A DNA stretch of 64,000 bases from assembly GCA_019614645.1 (NCBI GenBank), contig JABWDB010000034.1:3348001-3412000 (forward strand), read 5' to 3'. This DNA comes from Stratiolaelaps scimitus. Taxonomy: Eukaryota > Arthropoda > Arachnida > Mesostigmata > Laelapidae. The notes under the pieces were generated by a model that was not told the origin of the DNA, did not search any database, and was given only the letters and a program-made list of their open reading frames with translations. A program made the translations under genes and the position numbers. Below, piece after piece: positions 32,153 through 44,132 of this stretch (the stretch's first letter is position 1; every line of letters begins with the position of its first letter).

Positions 32153-34330
32153 ATGATTTCGTTTCTGCAGTTGTCCAAAGCAAGCCGAATTTCTCACAGT
32201 GCCTCACAGTGTGTGCCATGCCACGGGGCGCAGCCCGGCCGCGCGCTGTGTCACTACCCCGTTGTCTCATTTCACAGTCCATTGCCAAGATCATCGTCCC
32301 GCCCACCATGCGAGTACGCTCTCGTATGTCCGTTGAGTGAAATGTCATACCGAAACAAATTCACTTGCATATCTCCATGCCCCCGCCCCATTCCTCTCTC
32401 TCTCTCTCTCTGTCTGCGTTTGCTTTGCTTGCGGCTACGCCTGTCAGACCCATAGACAAAAATGCCTTCTCCATGGCCGTTCTAGGTTTTCGACCACCGG
32501 GCCCGCAGTCAATATGTTTTCGACCACCACCGACACCCCCCCCCCGAACGTTCGCGTGGTTGAGCCGCCACCGAGCGACGAGCGTAAGGTTGGGTCTGTC
32601 GCTTCGACTCGGTAGTGTCGGGTTCTGCAGCAGTCTACTGCGACCGACAAACGGCGGCTCTGCGGTCACACGAGAGGCAGCGGTCACTCGGACATAGACG
32701 TATGTATGCACAAGTATGCACGCAGCACGCGCGACTTATGGACGGTCGACGGATTCTTACAGACGTTCGGGCGGGCGGCGGCGGCGGCGGCGGACGCTCT
32801 CCCAGATACCTCGGCGCGCTCTCTCTGGCTGCCAGCCAGCCACCCAGCCAACAGCTCATAGTTGGCCCCCATGGCACGGCTCTCAGTCCCGCCGTCCTCG
32901 AGTACCTTCGCTCCGAGAGTCATACGCGCTCTCTGGCTCTTCGCCTCTCCATCCCTTACAGTTCTCGGGTGGGTTGAACCTAGTAGTAGTTGTAGTAGCA
33001 GTATCACCAGTACTAGTAGACTGTGCAACGGCTACCGATTCGCCCATCCCATTCATCCCCAAAACAGGCCCCAACCCGAAATATAGTCGCTGAGCGACGA
33101 CGACAACGCCAGCGGCGGCGGCGGCGGCGGCGACGAAGAAGATGTATACGAGGCAAGGTAGTTTTTGTACAGGGGAAAGCTGTTACTAAAAATTGTTAGA
33201 CTTTTCCGTGTTTTTCCCTTCTCTCTCTCTCTCTCTCTCCCTTCTTTCCTCGTTTCCTTTGCCTTCCTCCCTCGGTCTGTATGTGTCTACGGGCAGGTTT
33301 CTTGCTGGCCCGCTTCGTCTCTTTCGCTCAGAGATGGAGAGAGATCTCGCTAGCGATCCCTCTCGCACTCGGCACTGCCTGCCTAAGCCAATCCCACTTC
33401 GGCTGGTCCTGCGCGGCCGGTACTAGCGCCTGTCTCGTTCGCCTCTTGCTACGGCTCTCCGCTGCTGCCGCCGCCGCCTCCGCCTCCGCCGCCTCCGCCA
33501 CTACTTCTACTACCCCCGCTCCGCCAGAGTGATTTATCATTTTCTGTTTCCTGCATTTTTCTATCACGAATAGCCGGCAGCACTTCCTCCTCCTCCTCCT
33601 CCGTCGGGAGCGACGAGCGGCGCGAGCGGCGAACAGTAATAGCGGAGAGGAGTTGTAAGGGTCTTAGACGTGGGAGCATGGGGGCGTTCTTCCGTCTTCG
33701 AACGACGAAGCCGACGCCCCCGCGGGGGGGGTCGGGGGGGGCGCCGGGGGATCCCTACGAGGCGGGGTGAGGAACTGGGACGACGGATGTTCGCTAGGAA
33801 AGAGCTAGGCTTCGACTTCAGCGGGAGCTGGGCAGAAGCATGATGAGCTGCTTGCTTCTGCCGCTGCTACCACCGCTCGCGTGCCCGATGAGCTCTTGCT
33901 TCAGGCCGAGAGCACTGCGTCTCGTCAAAGACCCCCACAGACACACGCGCACAGGCGGCGGCGGCGGCGGCGGCAGCGGCCACCACCACCACCACAGCTA
34001 GCCAGAGCCTGCCTTGCCGTTGGGCGCGGGCTTTGATCCGTTTCATTTAACTAAATTATGACATTTATCAAAACCGCAAAGAGAGAAAGGGAGTGAGAGA
34101 GAGCGAGAGAGAGAGTGCCCCAAAGAACGCGGGCGGGCGGGCGGCTTCTGCTGCTGCTGGTGTGCGGGTGGCGCAGAGTCGGATTGAACAGACGGGACTG
34201 TGCAGCGTTGATTTGACCCTTGGGTGCCGTATCGCAACGAGTCGCGTGGGAGTGGTGCACATGTGCGTTCAATGTGGCCCGGAGCCGACAAACTGTGCCG
34301 AGGCGATTTGGTGACGTGATGACGTTCTCA
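32153..34330. promoter_or_regulatory. Large GC-rich island with CT/GA and GGC repeats
   Basis: This is the largest CpG-rich zone in the window. It contains CT runs (32393-32411, 33219-33239), GGC runs (about 32773-32793, 33114-33133, 33956-33979), a GCC run (about 33465-33500) and GA runs (about 34079-34117). Many 60- to 125-codon frames overlap on all phases, but none stands out. Such islands often mark promoters and first exons. No transcription start, orientation or protein can be assigned. Confidence 0.4.
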
Positions 34331-35790
34331 GGAGGCAAGGGCCAAAAGTGTCGTGGGATAACCCAAGGTACCACCACTGCTGCTGAGTGGAACACGAGTG
34401 CTCGAAATCGTAGTTGTTACCACATTGCTAGTAAAGTGACAAATCTAGGTGTTACGCGATAAAAAAATTCAACCCAGTGTCTTGCACATATGATACATGT
34501 ATAAATGATTATACACACTATTCATTGTAACCATTACCTAACGCCGGCCCCTATCTGAACTTTGCACGCAACACAGGAACTGAGCATTGTATTATATAGG
34601 GGCTCGTTGAGTTCTCTTGTTCGAGAGTTCGTTTACTAAACGAGGTTGGAGCGGGTTGAGCCCGTAAGAGGTCGCAAAAGTAAAAACACCTTTTGACAGT
34701 TGGTATCCAGGTAAATTTTCCAGAGAATGGCGCCATGCTATATCCCCCTGCGCAGCTTCACCTAAGAATATTGAGTAGAAATCGATGTGTAAGGGAATGT
34801 GTGACGATGAGACATGCGTCCCTCACGCTATTTCATCCAGGCCGCCTTTTGTGTTATTTTACATTATTTCTCTGTACAACGAGTTGTCCTCCTGGCAGTA
34901 GAGGCAACATACAAACCACTTTGTTTGATCAGTCCGCCACTCGGCGTAAGTGTGTCCTTGACGTTTTAGAACATCCGTATTGCCTTGTGCAGGTTTTATT
35001 TACTTCGTCGAGTTCTGATCGTAATCTAGCTCTCTATATGCCTGTACCAACTCCTGTTGCCTGGGGCTGTTTACCGACATGGCCGATGCCTTACCTCGTA
35101 TGTCACGTGGTTTCTGGAAACTTCCGAGGTGGACCCGAATAAGGAGGGACACAATGGAAAATCACCTCACTGCGTCGTACTGACAGAAACGAAGGAGTTC
35201 GCACGAAAGCGATTTCTTCATCGATTTGCTAGCTGGCTCCATCTAAATTTGAAAAACAAGCGCCAAGAACCTGTTGGACTACTTGAACCGTTCGAGCCCT
35301 GAGCATTCGACTCTATGCAGAAAGAATATCAAATCACTTTTCAATTTATTTTCCCGCCCAAATATCGTTCTATGCGACTCACGTGCTGGGGCGTTTGATA
35401 AGAGCAATACTTTGATAAGACGGCCTTAATACGTACTCTCTGTTAGTACTGTACGGCGAAGGTCTCTATGTGTTCTAATTCAACAATGGTGCTAAGGAAG
35501 GTTTATCTTTATCGAATTAAAATACACATTTGTTTTGTTTGAAGCGAAGCTGAAATTCAATAGGAGATGCCTCTACGGCACAAGTCATATTTGTCACCAA
35601 AGATGTAAACTCTTCAAGTGCTCAGTAGGCCAGTCTATCACTGGGCTATCCACCTCGGGACAGACTTCGCCAGGAGAGTGCCCACGTTTTCAACAAATCC
35701 CTTCACTGATATTACCCAACCACAACAGCTGAATATCTCCAGCCTCTCTGAATGGCGCTAGCTAAACACTCGAACCCTATACTTTTGTGG
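34331..35790. other. Unassigned stretch with one 149-codon open frame
   Basis: The plus frame 34693-35142 has no recognised domain and no splice support. Otherwise I see nothing I can name. Confidence 0.35.
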
Positions 35791-35799
35791 ACAAATTGC

Positions 35800-36346
35800 C
35801 TCAGCTCTTACCCTCTGTTGTGTTGTTTTGAGTGCCTAGCATCCCACTGTAATGGCGCCTCAATGGTTGCTCAAACGCATCTTTGGATAGTAAAGGCGAT
35901 GTTACTGTTATATGTGCTGCAGGATGCACTTCCGTCTCTCTCGGCTGAAAAGGATTCAGCTCGACCCGCTGCCTGGTGGTTTGGATCCCTTCAGATCTTC
36001 CTCCATCGTGGGCTACCACTGACCGGTAAGACCCTCCTCATTGCTGTCGGCCGAGGGATAGGGCGAAAGTGCCTGGCACTGCCACCCAAAGCGTCCACCG
36101 CACGAGGATCGGACATCAAATAAAGGACGAAACGAGCAAAGGGTTCGTTGGATCGCGGTGTCGACGGCGGAAGAGGCCGAGGTCCTCATGGCAACCGTGG
36201 TGAGGCCCGTGCACGTTAAGGAGAATACGTTAGGGGTCGGTGCAGCATTAGTCCTCCAGAGTGAATTGCAGACGAGCCCAGCAGCAGCTACACGGTACGC
36301 TTCTGAACATCCACTGAGCGGGCGGGGGACACTAATCGTGTACTGA
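35800..36346 (+). pseudogene. Ty3/gypsy RT-RNase H remnant
   Basis: Two plus-strand frames joined by a frameshift near 36120 read like the RT-connection and RNase H region of a CsRn1-like element. In the first frame, SLQIFLHRGLPLTGKTLLIA fits LR-FLG-(N)FYRRF---PLT-LL. In the second frame, TLGVGAALVLQ fits ASNVAVGAVLQQ, and ATRYASEHPLSGRGTLIVY fits PLAFFSKKLSPAETRYSTFGRELLAVY. The GR-L--VY ending is especially diagnostic. A further short match, DFQWWGDK, may continue it to about 36460. Frameshift and stops make it inactive; no LTRs were found. Confidence 0.55.
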
Positions 36347-36533
36347 CTTGAGTCATCGTTTGCCTGCAGAATAAACCAGATGCGGATCGGATGCGCGGTT
36401 TTTGTAGCATCGGGCTGCTAGACTTTCAGTGGTGGGGAGACAAGACTCACTCTCGCATGGCTTCCTGGCCATCCTCTTCGAATTCCGGCCTAAAGAGACG
36501 CCCGTTTCACTGCACCTTGCCGTAGAAACAAAT

Positions 36534-36541
36534 GGGGGGGG

Positions 36542-36582
<41 letters not shown>
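36534..36582. repeat. Poly-G followed by GA microsatellite
   Basis: A G run (36534-36544) passes directly into about 18 GA units. Confidence 0.95.
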
Positions 36583-36584
<2 letters not shown>

Positions 36585-37337
36585 CCTGATGTTGCCTGCG
36601 CGGATGGCCAACGAAACGCAGGCTCTGCATTTCATAGTTTGTTTTCTGTCTCTGATAGAATCATGCGGCGGCCCCATCTTGTCGCAGCGAAAACTGTTGT
36701 ATCAAACCACAGCTTAATCAAAACGCGCTTAATCCATCCTTTGTAAAATTGCTATAAATAACCTGATACAGACACACCGCGTACAGGCATACCGCAGATA
36801 CAGCAGCTATTTATTTAATTGTTGTTGAAGTAAGCTCAGGTAACGTGGTAAAAACATTCGTTGAGATAATTTGGCCAAACACAAAACCAGCATTTTTACA
36901 ACATTTGCGCCACTGCCGAATGACCAGCGAGTACCTAACCGCGGTTTCATCTTTGCATTTTGCACAAAGACACATGATCTTACTGATTTGACCTCTTATG
37001 TGGCAAATATAATATAATAGCAAAAAAGCACAGGATTATATATATATAGGCACGTATATGTTGTATGCAAGAAGCTGTAGAATGCGAAGAGATTTTACAT
37101 GATTTAGATAGACACCATCGAGCAGAAACAAGCCCGTGAAAGCATATATTTCCCAGCGATGAAAAATCAATCTTAAATAAAAATCGATTCCTAGCGGAAA
37201 TGAACCTCAAGCCGCGCGGTCATGTTTGCGTCAGATTGATTCCGAGACGAAGGAAGACATGACACTTTCAGCACTCAAATCAGTGAAGGCTCCTCTACAC
37301 GCACGTGTAAGCTGGCTCGACGCAATTCGTTGAGGGA
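36583..37337. other. Unassigned AT-rich spacer
   Basis: I see no gene. A short TA stretch lies near 37038-37048. Confidence 0.4.
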
Positions 37338-37480
37338 GGTAAGGTAAGGCTTCATTGATTTATTAAAGGAACTGCATAGAATGCTTAAGTTCTCTTATAT
37401 GTCATGCAACAGGATTCGAACCTGCGGCCTCTGGCATTTGGTATGAGTGACCTAAACGGTTCACCCATATCTGAAGGCTG
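37338..37480 (-). mobile_element. SINE family A copy with TTACC tail
   Basis: In reverse orientation this matches the copy at 14953-15091 through the B box GGTTCGAATCC (37412-37422) and GCATGACATATAAGAGAACT. It also matches GCAGTTCCTTTAATAAATCAAT and the repeated TTACC tail. The head upstream of the B box is more diverged. Two opposite copies with the same ends confirm a dispersed SINE. Confidence 0.75.
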
Positions 37481-37639
37481 CATGGAAAATGGATGCGGAT
37501 AGCCTGTGTATGGTACATACGTCGCATGCAGGTGACAAGACCGCCCACGACAAGCAGTGTACGGGGTGAGTCGCAAAGGCGTGTAGATAAAAAAAATCGG
37601 CATGTAAGGGTCTAAGATTTAGCAGTCACAGGAAACTAC

Positions 37640-37881
37640 ACTAGGTGCCGGAGTGAAGGTCCGTGAAGCCGACGTCTCCGAGACAGCAGCAATGACCAGT
37701 CATGGAAAATTGCCTTACGCCTGGCAAGAATTGACAACCTCAATTCGACCGTACAGATCATCTCATCTTTGGCATGGTCGCTACCTTCCATCTGGCCGCC
37801 TGCATCTTTGTGGGCCTTATAACTATTTTTTTCTACAACGGCTCCATTCTGTCTATCGCGGTGAATAGGGGTTCCCATCAA
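37640..37881 (-). pseudogene. Ty3/gypsy integrase fragment
   Basis: The minus-strand translation TPIHRDRQNGAVVEKNSYKA lines up with integrase TAYHP-ANGMVERFHRQLKA. Further on, KDEMICTVELRLSILARRKA lines up with K-DLGCT-AELVYGTTLRLP. Spacing between the two blocks is close to that in CsRn1-like elements. The catalytic Glu region (NG-VE) is kept, but His-Pro is partly lost. The orientation is opposite to the RT-RNase H fossil 1.3 kb upstream, so these are two elements or a rearranged one. Confidence 0.55.
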
Positions 37882-38149
37882 CTTACTATATAAATTTATA
37901 TTACACCATGAACAAACACAGAGAATACATTGCTACTGAATGCGTAGGTCTTAGCGAGATAACCGTGGCGTCGACACCATAACTAGAACAGCGAAGATAG
38001 TAAGGTGAAGCACATGATGAGGACTCTGCCTGCTGGGTTACGTCTGTTTTCGAGGACATTCGCTGAAGTCTCCGACCTTCAGGCCTTCCGGCAGAACTCT
38101 GTCGCACCTCAGAGCCTGCTGCAAATTGGCAACCTCCTTCATTGGGGGT

Positions 38150-38161
38150 AGGGGGGGGGGG
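38150..38161. repeat. Poly-G tract
   Basis: A run of G residues near the end of the minus-strand candidate exon. Confidence 0.9.
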
Positions 38162-38209
38162 GTGTCTGTAGCCGTCTCAGGGTTCATCCCTTTCTGTTCC
38201 GTCTCTCAC

Positions 38210-38532
38210 TGCCTCTCCAACCCCAAGTTTTCCATCCCGATGCTTTCGGTGTCTAACCCCCAAGTGTTTCCCGAGTCCGCTGTTCTCTCGGCCTCCTTCA
38301 CCATTTCCTCCCCTGGGATTTGTTCTTCGGCTGCGGCGACGGTGTACGGTAGAACGCTAATATCGGAGGTACCATCGGCTGCCTCACTCCGAGAGACCGC
38401 TACAGTGCTCCTAGGTCTGCCCTCCATACCATCGTTGCCTCTGCCGGTGGTGGTGGTTGTGCTGCGGCGGCTGCCAGCGCTCCATTTCACAACCCCCGGC
38501 GGCTCTGAGTTATTCTCCTTTCGTTTTCCATT
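38210..38532 (-). CDS. Hydrophilic exon-like segment, unknown product
   Basis: The minus strand is open for about 107 codons and ends at a good GTGAGA donor (38204-38209). The peptide is Ser/Thr/Gly/Glu-rich, with AAAEEQIPGEEMVKEAERTA in its second half, typical of a disordered region. No good acceptor precedes it: the upstream limit is a TAA at 38533-38535. It would have to start at an internal AG or ATG. The plus strand is also open here (38126-38536) with a less natural composition. Confidence 0.33.
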
Positions 38533-38535
38533 TTA

Positions 38536-39920
38536 ATTGAATTACTTTTAATGAAAATGCGACGTGCACGAGCCCAATGTGTTTGCATTCAATCTTCCCC
38601 CGTGGAAGAATCTCGTGGGGTGCGGCTGGTCGAGTTCGGCTGGCGCCATGCACATCAGGGAGCCTCAAGGAAACTCGGGCTTGCTACCCTCACTGGTACG
38701 TATCGTCCCAGCAACGAAGCGGCGAGGAGCGGCGGCGGCGGCTTACCTACCCAGGATGGAATAGCTAGGTACACAATGGAGTACCGACCTACAGACGAAG
38801 ACACATCAAGCGACCGCACAACGTGTGCGGCATGGTCTGTGTGGGCCGTACAGACTATGTCAACAAATAAGTACAAGTAGTGGCTCCAGCGGAGAAAAGA
38901 TTACGGATGGGCTGCAGTTTCCAGCTATGGTTTTCGCGGAAGTACATCTTCGCAATTGGGCGGAAACAGCTTTACTATTGTATAATAGTTTGATTGCCGT
39001 CGAGAATAATAAATTAGATCGATGAGAGCTACCGGTCTCCATGGTCCATGCAAAGCGTCTTGATGTGTGATACATATAGCCTCGCGAAACTTAGCGTTCT
39101 CACATTGTATAATGTATTGTCACGCCTTGCATCCTCACATGCTGCTGTGTTATCTTACTGTAAGGTTTCCAAGACATTTTTCAATTATGCGGTGAACGCC
39201 ACTCAGTGTGCCTGTGTGAAGGCCCGCAGATGATCAGAGATCGACACGATGATGTTTGCTTGCATGGCGGTGCTACGACAGCAATTCAATTAATCATATT
39301 TCCATGTTCAGCGAGTCTAAACTATCCTCAGCGAGTTGCACACTACCGCGGCGGATACTTAGGTAGTGAAGTCCGGTGTTCACGACCGATTGTTTTCCTC
39401 AACAGTTTTCCCAAGAGAAGAAAAATAATCATTCAGAGTATCAGCCGACAGCCCATATTCCCATTTCACGTCCATTGCTGCATTTAGAGTTATACAATTC
39501 TGGCTCTCTGTTCCGACTGTTACCCTGTATAGTAGACCCATCATAAGGTGGTAACTGATGAATTCACCAGTTAGCACTGGTACACACATGTCAACACGTA
39601 GTTTTTTGTTATCAGCAGTCTACTAGTGGCTCAGCATCAGCATTTACTACAGCGTCGCTGTTCTCCACAAACGTTTGCTATTAACCATGGCGGAGAGCAT
39701 ATCGTCTTCCTATTGCACGTACTTTTCCTAATGGCTACCAGGGCGATTACCAGTTGAGCAAAAAACGCATCGAGGGAACGAAATACAAACATGGATCTTT
39801 TGAAAAGCTCCACAAAACGGAGGCTTTCAAAACATGCTTACCATAAATATATATAGTAACATGTCTTGAGGGGGGGGTCACAGAAATGCTTATATAGAAT
39901 CATGCTCAAATCTGCTCAAC
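38536..39920. other. Unassigned stretch
   Basis: I see only short, overlapping frames without motifs, and no matched repeat. Confidence 0.4.
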
Positions 39921-39926
39921 CTGGTG

Positions 39927-39958
<32 letters not shown>

Positions 39959-39959
39959 T
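39927..39959. repeat. TA microsatellite
   Basis: A TA run of about 13 units, then ACATATATT. Confidence 0.9.
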
Positions 39960-41939
39960 TCTATAGGTGAAGCCCTCGGATACTAATAACGCAAACGAAT
40001 TTGCTTCGTAAGGATTGCACACTGTCATCATCAATACATCAGCGCGCTTGTCTGCCGACTGGCAGTATTTTCAAGCAGTTTAAAAACGAGAAACAAATTA
40101 CATCATTTGCAAATTTATGAAATGCGTATTCTGTGTTCATTTAAAAGAGAAAGCCAATATGAGCGGCAACATTGTGGGAACCCATTCGAAATATATTATG
40201 CGTTGCGAATCTTACTATACTCACGCTGGTCAAACGTAACTTGGCGGCGAGCCGAGCCAAGCTCAGTTGAAAGCACCACTAGGTCCTAGTTAGGATCGGA
40301 CACGGCCATTCTTATGGGGGGGGGTGGTTACGGGTCCGCAATAGTGGCCACTCCCCGTCACTCGAATGTGACAAAGAAATTGAGCACGTAATACCAATTT
40401 AGTGCATTCTGTGAATCACAGAGTCAGCCCCTCTGTGTGTGTGTGTCAGAGGGCTCCAAACAACATCCCCGGTTACAACCCTCTTACGCAGAAACTGAAA
40501 TGTCGGAGACGAATGCGAATCTCAAATGAAAGGCCCAGTAGTGAGAAACAATTTGCTCGACTTAAACAAATTATTCGTACAGCTTAGACCACCCCCCCCC
40601 CGCCAGCCCCACCCCAAAAGGGCACTTGTGCCGAAGGCAATTCCCTCTGGGGGTTCCGGGTCAGCCTGAGAACGCCCTCACGACCCGCTCATCTGGTCCC
40701 TTGATTGACTACTTCGGGTCTGGTCGACACAATTCGAAAACACTTAAAATGTCTCTCAGTTACATCAATGCGCCGAGAGTGTGGCCTTTACTTGCGTTCA
40801 CTTATGAACGAATGCGACCATTTAATAAGGCGGTTGGAAACTCGCAGAGAGGACAGCCACATCGAATTCGGTTGTTAGATTGAGATTTGGGCAAGACATT
40901 AGCAAATTGTATTAACGGTGCCAGTGCTCGCAGAAGAACGAAAAATATAAACACGTTTTGTTCTCTGTGGGTTAGAATTTTGCAGAAATTCGAAATTAAC
41001 CTGTCGATACCTGATTCAGATTTCTACGCGTGTACGTATAATATTTGTGCACGTTCATAGGGTATAATTGTCGGCCAACTTTTAAATAAGATGATGTTAT
41101 GTTAATATTCGAAAAGGGTCCACCAAATTACGAGGCATCACAGGCAAGATCGCCTGACATTGACAGGTTTCAGCGCCCATAAAAACAAATCGGGTCCATT
41201 TACATTAGGAGACAGTGTATTTTTTCTACAAAATAGAGAGAAAAATATAGTTTCAAAAACAGTCCAGTTTTCTCATACGATCGACTAGATTTTTTGTCTC
41301 AACTATGAGCCGTTTGTGAACTTGTAAAACACTCAGCAGTGAAAGTCTCTCAGCCTTTCAATCTCTCTGGGCAAGTGGCACAGGATTTCGTTGCATGCAT
41401 TGCAGAGGAAGTCCGTGAGGTTACGGAAAACCCGTTACGAGATTAGGTGGGGTACCCGCTAGCGGGTTTCCTACGGACTATGTTAAATATACGGCCAAGG
41501 ATAACCGGAACAGTATAATGGATCCACTGCAAGCGCAGGCAGTTATTGGAACAATACCATCGAGCAAACAAAATGTGGTAATGATATATCTGCAGCAAGG
41601 TAACGTATTGGCTTGCGCCGTTTGTTAATTGAAATAAGCTAATGAGCGAACCCGCAACGAAAAATGCAACAGTGATAACTACAACAGAGTGACGGGATTC
41701 ACGCAACGGTGTAAGAGGACAATGAAATTGTGGGGGTCAAATCGACCAGTGTCACGCATACTGGTAGAATGTCGTATAGTACACAGCCGGTAAAATAGTC
41801 CAGTGTTCTCACGTGTGGTGAGGTCTACTCTATCATGTGGCTAATGTGGCGTCAGCCACTCAGTTCTGGTGATGGGGTTCTTAATGCGTTTGTACAAGGA
41901 GTTCCTTTCCTTTCCAGACGATTGCCTATATGAATTCAT

Positions 41940-41940
<1 letters not shown>
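39960..41940. other. Unassigned stretch
   Basis: TAGGTGAAGCCCTCGGATA at 39964-39982 resembles TAGGTAGAGCCCTCGGACA at about 4883-4901, which hints at another small repeat family. G8 and C10 runs occur near 40316 and 40591. I see no gene. Confidence 0.35.

Positions 41941-41941
<1 letters not shown>

Positions 41942-41977
<36 letters not shown>
41942..41977. repeat. AT microsatellite
   Basis: An AT run of about 18 units. Confidence 0.95.
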
Positions 41978-41979
<2 letters not shown>

Positions 41980-42188
41980 GTGTATACGTGTATTTGTGCA
42001 AATCGAAAGCCGTCCCGTCACCTCCCATTATCTTCTGTCCCTTGTCAGAGACACCAGTTGCAGATTGATGAATGAGATCAAGCAACAAGCGCTTGTTCAA
42101 CCATTGGTCTATTTGTTATCCGGATTGCGGATCCATAAGCACGGTGTTGCTTTCTACCTCCGCTCTGCTTCGCCCCACGATTTGGCTG

Positions 42189-42230
42189 CAGGCCACCAAG
42201 TGCAGGCCACCCAGCACAGGCCAACCGGAG
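42189..42230. repeat. Three 14-bp imperfect tandem units
   Basis: CAGGCCACCAAGTG, CAGGCCACCCAGCA and CAGGCCAACCGGAG follow each other. They lie inside overlapping long frames on both strands (41930-42346 plus, 42078-42557 minus), neither recognisable. The length is not a multiple of three, so coding constraint is unlikely. Confidence 0.7.
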
Positions 42231-42557
42231 ACCTGGAAACCTCATCTGCGGTCTGTCCATCGAAGGACTATCACTGCAGGCGCGGCGCGCATCACCTCTC
42301 GGTGTGCCTCCTCCAGACTGCGATGGCGAATGATACCCTCCACTAATTACTAGAAGCGCTGTCGATTCGAGATGATTGCCTCTACAGCGAAAAGGCGCCA
42401 CACTCTCAGTGGTGATACCTAAGATCTCGCAATCACATAGTGCCGCTGAACGTATTTCTAGACCAACGTCGAATCTAGCTACGTGGTATTGTTTCCCGGT
42501 AGAGAGATAATATTTTTCCCCCAGCAGCGGGTAGAGGAAAATGAAGGTGGGGATCAC

Positions 42558-43530
42558 AGATGTACAGGAAGCTTTTGGAAGAGTCTGGGATACCTGTTAT
42601 CCGCCAACTAAAAGCCAAGAAGTCCCCCTTATCCGGACTGGTAGCTGTTCTCCGTTCAGACTTGATCTGTTTAAACCTAACTTATAATTTCGCTGTCCTG
42701 TTGGCTACAGTTATATTAATAGTTGTTTCGTTGTGAAGTACTGCTCAGCAGTTACCCAATTAGCGTATTTCAAACAATCAATTACGTTGTTCTACTCATT
42801 TAGTTACTATAATCCTATGAATTTTCCTCAGTTATTCGACAACATTGTTCTGTTACCGTAATTCCGTGATATATCTGAAGTTTTCAAGGTTTTCCAATTG
42901 CATTTATTGAAATCATTCGAATGGACAATTATGGAAATTTCACTTGTGTGCCGATCGTATCGAGCACTAAAAATATGCAACTTTCACAGTAAGATGTTGA
43001 GTCGAATTTTTCTAAGAGCAATATTTGATATCCAAATGCTATACATATAACTGAAAGAATTGTTAATAGATATAAATTGCATCAAGATGTATACATACCT
43101 TCGAATATTCGAAGAGCGTCGCTTTGTGCACGAGTTTAATTATTTGAAAACATCTTGCCTCTATGCCCATCGGGAGACAGAAGTGTGAACAAAGCCGTGA
43201 ACAGCGCTATTGGCGAAATGTACGAACATCGATATCTAAACATTGGTACTTTACTTCATTTACGAAAAAAAAAACGCCTGAACATCGTCTAATTGGCTAT
43301 CCTGCTAACATCAGATCAGAAAACGTTTTACCTGAGATTTGCGCCATTTAGAACCAGCATAGGTGCTGCTTTAACAAACGAACAAATATCTTGTAATATA
43401 TAATACAACGCCACCATTGACCTTTTGCGATCTGCGGTCTAAACAACAACAAATAAAGCCTTGCATGCTGCTCTCCAGTGAACACACTCACTTCACCTTT
43501 GGTGGTAAAGTGGAATCCACAGCTGCTCCT
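42558..43530. other. Unassigned AT-rich spacer
   Basis: I see no gene or matched repeat. Confidence 0.45.
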
Positions 43531-43548
43531 ATATATATATATATATAT
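43531..43548. repeat. AT microsatellite
   Basis: An AT run of 9 units. Confidence 0.9.
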
Positions 43549-43689
43549 CTCACTGTAGTGAATGAAATTGCATGGGAATGTTCTCGGGGCAGACTGACAT
43601 CGAGCCTGGAACGTATTGAAGATCACGTCCGAAAAATGCTACGCTTAAAACGAACGCCCAAACGCGAAGTTCCTCTGCGAAACATATAA

Positions 43690-43870
43690 CTCCTTGTAAG
43701 AAACTGTCGGTGAGGAACTTTCGTTGAAGGAACTCACTCTCGTATAGGAGGGACTTTGGCGGTGTTACGGCTGCAGCTGTCAGAAACCTCTTAAACTCAA
43801 AAAGGGAGATTTTTCTTGGTAACCCACGCACAACGTGGTTCCATTGACGAGCACACATTTTCGACCCAAC
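43690..43870 (-). pseudogene. Possible LINE ORF2 C-terminal fragment
   Basis: The minus-strand translation ARQWNHVVRGLPRKISLFEF, then KRFL, resembles the WN-LP-DI--S-S---FK--L ending found in many Jockey/CR1-like LINE proteins. The match is short and has an extra few residues after WN. A host origin or chance is possible. Confidence 0.25.
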
Positions 43871-44132
43871 CCTTAGTCCCGTCCCTACTCTCGCTCACGG
43901 GCCTGAGGGCCTGAGAATGAGGCGCTTATGTATGATGATGTATAGCTGTGATGTTGTACCGATGAGCAAGTTGCGACATACACAAGCGACACCGCCGCTG
44001 TTACTTCCGAACACTGCCGAGTCTACTGTGGCCGCTATACAGCAAGCACGCTTTCAATGTGCGCGCGCGCGACACATTCAGGGACTGCGCAAGCCTTCTG
44101 TTAAACTCGAGCTTTTGCGCACGAACCCATGA
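43843..44132 (+). CDS. Open frame of about 96 codons, unknown
   Basis: Open on the plus strand between stops, with an ATG at 43917. The latter half (TAESTVAAIQQARFQCARAR, then HIQGLRKPSVKLELLRTNP) looks protein-like but has no domain I recognise and no splice support. It overlaps the possible LINE tail on the other strand. Confidence 0.22.

Noticed and set aside
37901..38107. Minus-strand frame with GVDATVISLRP, like a retroviral-type protease active site
   Set aside because: The Asp-Thr/Ser-Gly triad is not present and the position next to the integrase fossil is wrong for a protease.
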